Below are positions 9,427 to 14,981 of a stretch of 21,255 nucleotides of DNA, piece by piece. Each line of letters starts with the position of its first letter. The first letter of the stretch is position 1. Source of the stretch: an uncultured Bacilli bacterium. GTDB lineage: Bacteria > Bacillota_I > Bacilli_A > RF39 > UBA660. A program made the translations under genes and the position numbers. Location: contig CANQOH010000021.1 of the NCBI GenBank assembly GCA_947625425.1, positions 1 to 21,255 on the forward strand, written 5' to 3'. The notes beneath the pieces were generated by a model. The model had not been told where the DNA came from. It did not search any database and was given only the letters and a program-made list of their open reading frames with translations.

Positions 9427-9891
9427 ATGAAGAAAGAAACTAAACAAAAACTAATTTTTGCAGCTGTCGCTATAGTTGTTATTGGTGCTATAGTCGGCTT
9501 CATTTACGGTAGTTCTGTATTAAAGAAACAAGAAATAGATTTAGATAGTCATTTAAAAATAATTGATTTCAAAGAACTTCAAGAAAAAGTAAATAATAAA
9601 GAAACATTTATTCTTTTATTTTCTCAAACAGATTGTGTTCATTGTGCGGCCTTTAAACCAATATTTAAAGAAGTATTAACTAAACATGACCTTACTGCAT
9701 ACGAAATCCAACTTGATACTTTAACCGATGATGAAAAAAATCAATTATACACTATTGCTAACGTTTCTCGTACTCCAACTACTGTTTTTTTCGAAAATGG
9801 TGCTGAAAAAAGTACTTCAACTCGTCTACAAGGCGAAGCTACAGCTGATAAAATAGAAGCTAGATTAAAAGCCGTCGGATATATCGAATAA
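9427..9891 (+). CDS. Membrane-anchored thioredoxin-like protein (CVHC)
   Basis: 154 residues. A Lys-rich N-terminus and membrane helix (about 9-28) leave a thioredoxin-fold domain outside the membrane. The active site is C70-V-H-C73, preceded by the beta strand FILLFSQTD; the cis-Pro is P117 in SRTPTTVFF; the C-terminal helix is KIEARLKAVGY. CxHC dipeptides with His before the second Cys are typical of oxidising DsbA-type enzymes, whereas reducing thioredoxins carry CGPC, so an extracytoplasmic thiol-disulfide role is likely. The domain is thioredoxin-sized and has no DsbA helical insertion. It is the first gene of a plus-strand operon, and faces the operon encoding secreted Cys-rich proteins, which would be natural substrates (inference). 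Alternative: a bacteriocin-accessory/thiol peroxidase-like Trx member. Confidence 0.85.
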   Translation: MKKETKQKLIFAAVAIVVIGAIVGFIYGSSVLKKQEIDLDSHLKIIDFKELQEKVNNKETFILLFSQTDCVHCAAFKPIFKEVLTKHDLTAYEIQLDTLTDDEKNQLYTIANVSRTPTTVFFENGAEKSTSTRLQGEATADKIEARLKAVGYIE

Positions 9892-9912
9892 AAAGAATAA
9901 AAGGTGGTTAAG

Positions 9913-10617
9913 ATGAAAAAATTACAAATTAATCCAAAAGAACTACTAAAAAGTATAGGCATAATATGTCTATACTTTTTATTGCAATTAGTCTTATCTT
10001 TAATATATATATTACTTACCGAATTAAAAATCTTACCATATTCTGAATGTATTGGTAATTTCTTTATCTATCTAGTCTTAGTTACTATTATATCTTTAAT
10101 ATATATTAAAACCTTAATTAAAGACTTTAAAGACTTTAAAAAGAATTATAAAAATATCTTAAAAACTACTTTAAACTATTGGTTAAAAGGTTTATTTATT
10201 TCATATGGTGGTAGTATTTTAATAACAATGTTAAAACTACCAGAAGTAACTAACCAACAAGCTATCATTGAATTAATAAAAGAAAATTTTATCTTAGCTA
10301 GTATTATGACTATTATTCTAGCTCCTATTACGGAAGAACTATTCTTTAGAAGAGGTTTAAAAAAATTTACTAATAATAAACATTTATATGCTATAACATC
10401 TGGTTTAATCTTTGGTGGTTTACATATCATAACTTCTATTCATGGTTTAAGTGACTTACCAATGCTTCTATACATAATTCCATATAGTTCTTTAGGTATC
10501 GCATTTGCTTACTCATATTTCAAAACTGATAACATTTATGGCACAATATGTGTTCACTCTATCCATAATGCCATTACTACTATCTTAGTCCTTATAACGT
10601 TAGGAGGTAACCTATGA
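9913..10617 (+). CDS. CPBP-family intramembrane metalloprotease
   Basis: 234 residues from the ATG at 9913. A GTG at 9904 is in frame but overlaps the AAGGTGG ribosome site, which is spaced correctly for 9913, so I chose the ATG. Multi-spanning membrane protein of the CPBP (Abi/CAAX-protease-and-bacteriocin-processing) family. The three family motifs are present: EELFFR (E141, E142, R146), FGGLH (F167...H171) and HSIHN (H215, N219). The two Glu and two His residues are the expected metal-binding and catalytic set, so the enzyme looks intact. Family members cleave membrane-embedded substrates or protect against bacteriocins; the substrate here is unknown. It lies 21 nt after the Trx-like gene and its stop overlaps the next start (ATGA), so the three genes are co-transcribed. 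Confidence 0.88.
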   Translation: MKKLQINPKELLKSIGIICLYFLLQLVLSLIYILLTELKILPYSECIGNFFIYLVLVTIISLIYIKTLIKDFKDFKKNYKNILKTTLNYWLKGLFISYGGSILITMLKLPEVTNQQAIIELIKENFILASIMTIILAPITEELFFRRGLKKFTNNKHLYAITSGLIFGGLHIITSIHGLSDLPMLLYIIPYSSLGIAFAYSYFKTDNIYGTICVHSIHNAITTILVLITLGGNL

Positions 10618-11564
10618 CCGAAGCAAATAATCGTATGAGCAGGTACGAAGAAAAAAAAGATGAACAAGAAGAACTTGAAGAAGAAGTAGAAACTGAATCC
10701 AAAAAATTCTTCTCTTCTCCATCTAAAAAAGCCTTATTAATCATCTTTTTAATTCTTCTATCGCTAATAATTTATTCAATGACTCTTGGTACATCATTTA
10801 TTGATGTTAAAGAATATAAAGTTGAATCAGAACTTTTACCCGATTCATTCCATGGTATGAAAATTGTTCATTTCTCTGATCTTCATTATGGAAATACCAT
10901 TAATCAAAAACAACTTGAAAGAATCGTTAATAAAATAAATAAAATAAAACCTGATGTTATCTTCTTTACTGGTGACTTAGTGGATAAAAATATCATTGTA
11001 ACTGATAATATCAAAAGTGAAATCATTAATACTTTAAATAAACTAAATAAAGATACTTATAAGTATGCTATTTATGGTAATGAAGATAATAAAGATACTT
11101 ATAAAGATATAATTGAAGCTTCTGGCTTTACTTTATTAAATAATGAATCTAAACTTTTCTACTACAAAGATACTACACCAGTAATCATAACTGGTTTCAA
11201 TACTGAAGATACAAATCCTAATTATACTATCTTAACTGATTATATTGATGAACTAGATCCAACTACATTATATAAAATAGTTCTAACTCACGAACCAGAT
11301 ACAATCGATAATTTCATTAGTTATAATCCCAATTTAGTATTATCTGGTCATTCACTAGGTGGTTTAATTAAAATTCCATTTATCAAACCTCTATTACTAC
11401 CAGATAATAGTAAAAAATATTACAAAGATTATTATAAACTTAATGGTGCTGATTTCTATATCTCTAATGGCTTAGGAACTTCTAGTATTAAAGCTCGTTT
11501 AAATAATCATCCATCTATTAATTTTTATCGTTTATACAAAACAAAAGAAGTACCAAGTGAATAG
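10614..11564 (+). CDS. Membrane-anchored metallophosphoesterase with altered motifs
   Basis: 316 residues. A charged Glu/Lys-rich cytoplasmic N-terminus (about 9-31) precedes one membrane helix (about 39-58), and a calcineurin-like metallophosphoesterase domain follows. Motifs visible: FSDLH (D89, H91), TGDLVD (D121), YGNED (N156, E157), LTHEPD (H226) and SGHSLGG (H246, L248). The layout matches the YaeI/YkuE-type single-pass phosphoesterases, but GNHD has become GNED and GHTHGG has become GHSLGG, so one catalytic His and one metal-ligand His are missing. The enzyme may be inactive or use altered chemistry. ATG overlaps the upstream stop (ATGA) with AGGAGG eight bases before. Its own stop codon lies inside a shared terminator hairpin. 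Substrate unknown. Confidence 0.87.
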   Translation: MTEANNRMSRYEEKKDEQEELEEEVETESKKFFSSPSKKALLIIFLILLSLIIYSMTLGTSFIDVKEYKVESELLPDSFHGMKIVHFSDLHYGNTINQKQLERIVNKINKIKPDVIFFTGDLVDKNIIVTDNIKSEIINTLNKLNKDTYKYAIYGNEDNKDTYKDIIEASGFTLLNNESKLFYYKDTTPVIITGFNTEDTNPNYTILTDYIDELDPTTLYKIVLTHEPDTIDNFISYNPNLVLSGHSLGGLIKIPFIKPLLLPDNSKKYYKDYYKLNGADFYISNGLGTSSIKARLNNHPSINFYRLYKTKEVPSE

Positions 11565-11575
11565 TACTTCTTTTT
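11544..11575. terminator. Bidirectional terminator shared by convergent genes
   Basis: A perfect 10-bp stem (AAAGAAGTAC at 11544-11553 with GTACTTCTTT at 11564-11573), a 10-nt loop and T-rich flanks on both strands. It ends the plus-strand phosphoesterase operon (its TAG at 11562-11564 is in the loop/stem) and the minus-strand CotZ-like gene, whose stop is at 11574-11576. Confidence 0.85.
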
Positions 11576-12008
11576 ATAAACATTCTACATAAGTATCAGT
11601 TAAACATCTTAAGCAACATACACAACCTAAATCCATTGTAAATACTGAATTAGTTGCTACATATGGATATAAACTTGTTGGATCAGGATTATCTTGTAGA
11701 ACTCTAAAAGTACAACAATTACCTTCTAATTTTTCTACTCTAAATACTGAAGAACAAGTTGCTGATGTTCCTTCACAAGTAGCTGTTGAATCTTTAGTAA
11801 CTGGCATACTCCAAGGTACACTATTACTGCCGCAAGTATATATCATAACTGGTCTTGTATTACAAACTAAGCAAGAAGGTCCACCACCTAACATTGGTCT
11901 ATCACATGAATCTAAGCAACTATCTACACAAGCATTTTGTTGTAAAACAAGAATAACACTTAATATTTCTGCTAAGCAATTACTTTCACTATTACCATTA
12001 TTACACAT
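11574..12008 (-). CDS. CotY/CotZ-like Cys-rich spore-coat-family protein
   Basis: 144 residues from the ATG at 12008. A GTG at 12017 is in frame but is part of the AAAGGGTG ribosome site. There are about 17 Cys in 144 residues. The C-terminal half carries the pattern of the CotY/CotZ/ExsY family: CSSVFRVEKLEGNCCTFRVL, then TNSVFTMDLGCVCCLRCL, which parallels the FFRVERVHGSC and CIEVDLDCFCAINCL segments I recall for Bacillus CotZ. In Bacillus these proteins self-assemble into disulfide-linked sheets of the spore crust or exosporium. No signal peptide or membrane segment is visible, as expected for a protein assembled inside a mother cell. It stands alone, divergent from the EIIB-like gene, with a sigma-K-like promoter match. 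If the organism does not sporulate, it may have another use for the fold. Confidence 0.75.
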   Translation of the reverse strand: MCNNGNSESNCLAEILSVILVLQQNACVDSCLDSCDRPMLGGGPSCLVCNTRPVMIYTCGSNSVPWSMPVTKDSTATCEGTSATCSSVFRVEKLEGNCCTFRVLQDNPDPTSLYPYVATNSVFTMDLGCVCCLRCLTDTYVECL

Positions 12009-12039
12009 ATATCTCACCCTTTCATATATATCTCACTAT

Positions 12040-12066
12040 TAATTTATGTAAGTTTTCCAAAATAGT
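12040..12066 (-). promoter_or_regulatory. Possible sigma-K-like promoter of the CotZ-like gene
   Basis: On the minus strand, AC (12066-12065) is followed after 16 nt by CATAAATTA (12048-12040). This matches the mother-cell sigma-K pattern AC-N16-CATAnnnTA that drives late coat genes in Bacillus. The motif is short and the region AT-rich, so a chance match is quite possible; I see no good sigma-A promoter on this strand here. Confidence 0.3.
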
Positions 12067-12075
12067 GCTATTTTG
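12058..12075. repeat. 18-bp inverted repeat between divergent genes
   Basis: CAAAATAG (12058-12065) and CTATTTTG (12068-12075) are perfect inverted copies with a 2-nt spacer (TG). It lies between the CotZ-like and EIIB-like genes and overlaps the putative -35 of the former. It is not followed by a T-run, so an operator for a dimeric regulator fits better than a terminator. Confidence 0.5.
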
Positions 12076-12132
12076 TAAATACTTTTATTTTTTAAAAAGA
12101 TATAGTATAATAAACTAACAGGTGATAATAAA

Positions 12133-12450
12133 ATGGAATGGATACAATATGTCGTAATACTATTAGCTCTAGTTATAATAACTTTAGTTATAGTTAAACT
12201 TAATAGTAAAGACTTTTCTTCAGAAGTAAATAAATTAATCAAATATTTAGGTGGTAAAGATAACATAATTAATGCTGAATGTAATATGTCACGTTTTAAA
12301 GTTATCTTAAAAGATACCTCGATAGTTGATAAAGATGGTATTCAAAAGCTCGGCGCTAAAGGTATCGTTGAAATTGATAATCAATTAAAAATAATCTTTG
12401 GTCGTGATGCTAAACAATTAAAAGAATACATCAAAGACATAATAAAATAA
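12133..12450 (+). CDS. Membrane-anchored PTS EIIB-like domain protein
   Basis: 105 residues: one N-terminal membrane helix (about 5-22), then a domain with the clear pattern of a glucose-type PTS EIIB: YLGGKDNIINAEC, SRFKVILKD, VDKDGIQKLGAKGIVEI and LKIIFGRDAKQLKEYI. In true EIIB the phosphorylated Cys sits three residues before the conserved Arg (C-I-T-R). Here R54 is preceded by N-M-S, and the only nearby Cys (C50) is four residues before, so the catalytic position is Asn or shifted. There is no EIIC channel domain. It may be a regulatory or sensor EIIB rather than a sugar carrier component. A TATAAT at 12106-12111 is a plausible -10 (the -35 is poor), and AGGTGAT precedes the ATG. Its stop lies inside the shared terminator. 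Confidence 0.8.
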   Translation: MEWIQYVVILLALVIITLVIVKLNSKDFSSEVNKLIKYLGGKDNIINAECNMSRFKVILKDTSIVDKDGIQKLGAKGIVEIDNQLKIIFGRDAKQLKEYIKDIIK

Positions 12451-12469
12451 CCATTAAGGTTATTTTTTT
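12444..12469. terminator. Bidirectional terminator at convergent gene ends
   Basis: AAAATAACC (12444-12452) pairs with GGTTATTTT (12458-12466) around a 5-nt loop, with a seven-T run on the plus strand and A/T-rich tail on the minus strand. The stop codons of both the EIIB-like gene (12448-12450) and the 91-residue minus-strand gene (12460-12462) are inside the hairpin. Confidence 0.82.
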
Positions 12470-12735
12470 ATGTCATAATCTAATATTTCATCAAAATAAA
12501 TCTTCTCATTATTAATATCCACAAAATAATTATCTTTACATAAAACTAACTTCTCTTCACGACTACCATCTTTAGTTCTTATTAATACTTTCAAACGATT
12601 AACATATCCATTATTATCAAACTCTTTCTTTAAAGTACTTAAATCTTTTTTAATAGCTCTATCATTATGAACATACTCCGTATTATTCTTTATTTCTTTA
12701 TCAATTTTATTTGCATAAACACTAGGTAATTTCAT
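12460..12735 (-). CDS. Small hypothetical protein (91 aa)
   Basis: 91 residues starting MKLPSVYANKIDKEIKNN. The frame stays open further upstream, but the start at 12735 has a perfect AGGAGG five to six bases before it, and the longer version would run into the divergent SEDS gene. No signal peptide or membrane segment; a charged N-terminal helix is followed by a beta-rich C-terminal half (VNRLKVLIRTKDGSREEKLVLCKDNYFVDINNEKIYFDEILDYDI). One Cys. I do not recognise a family. Back to back with the SEDS gene, starts only 22 nt apart, so the two may share control. Confidence 0.7.
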   Translation of the reverse strand: MKLPSVYANKIDKEIKNNTEYVHNDRAIKKDLSTLKKEFDNNGYVNRLKVLIRTKDGSREEKLVLCKDNYFVDINNEKIYFDEILDYDIKK

Positions 12736-12757
12736 AACATTCCTCCTACCAAAGTAT

Positions 12758-13819
12758 ATGTATAAATCTCCTAAATTTGACAAAGATAATAATATGAAAA
12801 CAATATTAAAAAATAAATACTTTATTTTAATTCCCCTTATAATATTAAACATTATAAGTTTACTATATTTATTTAAAACTCCCTACTTTACTAAACAACT
12901 AACCTATATTATCATCAGTCTAGCTCTATTACTTCTAATAAGTAAAATAAACTATAAACATCTAAATAAATATAGTAAATATTTATATCTTATAAGTATT
13001 ATTCTTCTTATCTTAGTCTTACTAGTTGGTAAAGAAATAAAAGGTGCTAAAGCCTGGTTACATATCTATAATCTATCTATTCAACCAAGTGAAATAACTA
13101 AACTTACTTTAACTATCTATATTGCTTACTTAATAAATAAAAAAACTAATCTTTTCTATCTTATTATAATTACTTTAATACCCTCTATTCTAACCTTTTT
13201 AGAACCTGATACTGGAGCAATAATCATTTACTTCATTATCTTCCTATCATCTTTAAAATACCTTAAAATAAACAAAAAAATCCTTATTACTTTAACAATT
13301 GTTATATTACTTTTTATTACCACCAATATCTCTTTATATTTTATTAATAAAGATCTGCTAATAAATATCTATGGTCCTAAGTTATTCTATCGTTTTGATC
13401 GTTTAATTGCTTTCCAAAACCAAGATAATATCCAATATACTAATTCTCTTATTTCCATTGGTTCTCATAAACTACTTTATATTCCGGAAAATCATAATGA
13501 CTTTATCTTTGCTTCTATCATCAGTAAATATAATATCTTAAGCTTTATTATTATCTTATTATCATATCTATCTATCTTCATCTACTATTTATCTAATCTA
13601 ACTAAAAAAAATAATGTATCTAACATTATTAACTTTATAATCTTAAATACATTATTATTTCAAGTCTTCTATAATATTTTAATGAATTTATCACTTCTAC
13701 CAATCATCGGTATTCCTCTACCATTCTTAAGTTATGGTGGTTCATATCTACTAACTCTTTACCTTTTAATTGGTATTTCTATTAACTTAAATATGAATCC
13801 TAATAAAAGAATGGATTAG
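12758..13819 (+). CDS. SEDS-family peptidoglycan polymerase (RodA/FtsW-like)
   Basis: 353 residues, about ten membrane segments. SEDS glycosyltransferases polymerise lipid II into glycan strands with a partner class B PBP. Visible signatures: GAKAWLHIYNLSIQPSEITKL (93-115 region), EPDTG at 149-153, IPENHNDFIFA (242-252, with the presumed catalytic Asp at 248) and PLPFLSYGGS (320-329). The usual GEE-x-G after DFIFA is replaced by SKYNIL, so the protein is diverged but the core is kept. It is short for the family, lacking N- and C-terminal tails. RodA and FtsW cannot be separated confidently; SpoVE is also possible given the nearby CotZ-like gene. An alternative start at 12794 (MKTILKNK) is equally plausible, since neither ATG has a good ribosome site. 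Its last 20 bases overlap the end of the convergent 66-residue gene. Confidence 0.88.
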   Translation: MYKSPKFDKDNNMKTILKNKYFILIPLIILNIISLLYLFKTPYFTKQLTYIIISLALLLLISKINYKHLNKYSKYLYLISIILLILVLLVGKEIKGAKAWLHIYNLSIQPSEITKLTLTIYIAYLINKKTNLFYLIIITLIPSILTFLEPDTGAIIIYFIIFLSSLKYLKINKKILITLTIVILLFITTNISLYFINKDLLINIYGPKLFYRFDRLIAFQNQDNIQYTNSLISIGSHKLLYIPENHNDFIFASIISKYNILSFIIILLSYLSIFIYYLSNLTKKNNVSNIINFIILNTLLFQVFYNILMNLSLLPIIGIPLPFLSYGGSYLLTLYLLIGISINLNMNPNKRMD

Positions 13820-14000
13820 GTCGATATCCATATCCATAACCTGGTCCATAATATGAATTATATGGATAAGGACCAGGTGTAGCAATTACTGGTCTTGGAC
13901 GACTTACCCCTACAGCTGCTCCACCTACTAAAGCTCCTGTTATAAAAGGTAAAACAAATCCTCCATATCTTCCATCACGAATATAAGAATTATAATACAT
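13800..14000 (-). CDS. Small Gly/Tyr/Pro-rich protein (66 aa)
   Basis: 66 residues: MYYNSYIRDGRYGG, a hydrophobic Gly/Ala-rich segment (FVLPFITGALVGGAAVGV, about 15-32), then a Pro/Tyr/Gly tail (PGPYPYNSYYGPGYGYGYRP). The layout resembles small spore- or envelope-associated Tyr/Gly-rich proteins of Bacilli, but I cannot name a family. The AAAGGAG ribosome site eight bases before the ATG is itself the 3' arm of a terminator-like hairpin, so expression may be held low or conditional. It overlaps the end of the SEDS gene tail to tail by 20 bp. Composition and a good ribosome site argue for a real gene. Confidence 0.65.
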   Translation of the reverse strand: MYYNSYIRDGRYGGFVLPFITGALVGGAAVGVSRPRPVIATPGPYPYNSYYGPGYGYGYRPNPFFY

Positions 14001-14040
14001 AAAAAAACTCCTTTCATTTTATTTTATGATAAGGAGTTTT
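14001..14040 (-). terminator. Terminator-like hairpin containing the next gene's ribosome site
   Basis: AAAACTCCTT (14040-14031 read on the minus strand) pairs with AAGGAGTTTT (14013-14004), extended by four more pairs past a one-base bulge, and followed by seven T just before the ATG at 14000. It fits a terminator for the kinase-like gene ending at 14046, yet its 3' arm is the only Shine-Dalgarno for the 66-residue gene. Confidence 0.7.
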
Positions 14041-14045
14041 ATTTG

Positions 14046-14921
14046 TTATTTTCTTGTTAATTTTTTTATAAAGGCATCCTTAGGAGCAAAAGGTATCTTA
14101 AATGCTTGCATATTATATTCTTGACTTATTTTATATAATTCATCTTGTAAATAAACACCTTTTTGATTAGCGCTTATATTAGCTGCAACTTTCTTCATAA
14201 AGACTTGATCATCTATTCCTAACATTTGAAAAACATCTTCTATTGTTATTACTTTACCATCAATAGGACTTATCGTCCCTACTTTAGTTAAATCAACATT
14301 AAAGATTACTAAAAACATTAAAATAGCTAAACTAGTTTTATCAAGTTCACTAGTAAAATGTCCTAAAGAATCAGAATATTTAGGATTACTAATATATCTT
14401 CTTTCATCACCTAATGAAGTTGAAATAGCAATTGCTTTATCTTTCTCCCCAAATTGCATTCCATCATAATCAATAAATCTTAAAGAACCATCAGGTAAAA
14501 TAACAATATTATCACAAGTACATAAATCAGGAATAACAATTCCTTCCTTATTAGCTTTCATAACAATATCTTCTATTTTTCTATATAAATCAAAATAATG
14601 ATGTAAATCACTTCTTTGTTCTAAAGTGAAATTATCATCATAACTATTTAAATCATGACCATTAACTTTTTCCATTGTATATCCAACACAATTTCTCTTT
14701 GCATAAACAGCAGAAATTGGACTAATTATTTCACTTATTCTTTGAGCTCTTGTATCTAATATTTTACTTTCATATGATGTTCCCGCTAACTGACAAATAT
14801 GTAAAACAAGTGGTGAAGCTATTTTAACAACCGTTTTATTATCTAAAGTAAATATTTTTGAACTTTCTCCATTATATATTAATCCAGTTGGTTTTAAACT
14901 CTCTAACATTACTTTTTTCAT
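14046..14921 (-). CDS. Protein-kinase-fold protein (diverged)
   Basis: 291 residues with a kinase-like plan: glycine-poor beta strands with VVKI (K33) as the likely ATP lysine, a hinge at GYTMEKVNGHDL (about 80-91), a catalytic-loop-like PDLCTCDNI (D132, N138) and an IDYDG motif (D151) in place of DFG. The N138-to-D151 spacing is that of canonical kinases, but the catalytic Asp is one residue too far from N138. No signal or membrane segment, so it is cytoplasmic. It could phosphorylate a protein or small molecule, as with RIO/APH-like members, or be a pseudokinase. It has its own promoter overlapping the tyrS terminator, an AAGGAGG ribosome site, and a hairpin after its stop. Confidence 0.72.
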   Translation of the reverse strand: MKKVMLESLKPTGLIYNGESSKIFTLDNKTVVKIASPLVLHICQLAGTSYESKILDTRAQRISEIISPISAVYAKRNCVGYTMEKVNGHDLNSYDDNFTLEQRSDLHHYFDLYRKIEDIVMKANKEGIVIPDLCTCDNIVILPDGSLRFIDYDGMQFGEKDKAIAISTSLGDERRYISNPKYSDSLGHFTSELDKTSLAILMFLVIFNVDLTKVGTISPIDGKVITIEDVFQMLGIDDQVFMKKVAANISANQKGVYLQDELYKISQEYNMQAFKIPFAPKDAFIKKLTRK

Positions 14922-14946
14922 TTAAGCCCCTCCTTAACGAGTGGTT

Positions 14947-14975
14947 ATTTTATAAGAAAAAGAGTAAATTGTCAA
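14947..14975 (-). promoter_or_regulatory. Promoter of the kinase-like gene, inside the tyrS terminator
   Basis: Minus strand TTGACA (14975-14970) and TAAAAT (14952-14947) with a 17-nt spacer: a near-consensus sigma-A promoter, about 25 nt before the ATG at 14921. The -35 lies in the loop and 3' arm of the tyrS terminator hairpin. Confidence 0.7.
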
Positions 14976-14980
14976 TTTAC
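14955..14980 (-). terminator. tyrS terminator
   Basis: GTAAATT-GAC-AATTTAC (14980-14964 on the minus strand) is a perfect 7-bp stem with a 3-nt loop followed by TCTTTTTCTT, right after the tyrS stop at 14982. The stem is AT-rich, so termination may be leaky. Confidence 0.65.
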
Positions 14981-14981
14981 C

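Noticed and set aside
12039..12266. 75-codon minus-strand frame overlapping the EIIB-like gene
   Set aside because: Antisense to a recognisable domain and spanning its promoter; no supporting ribosome site.
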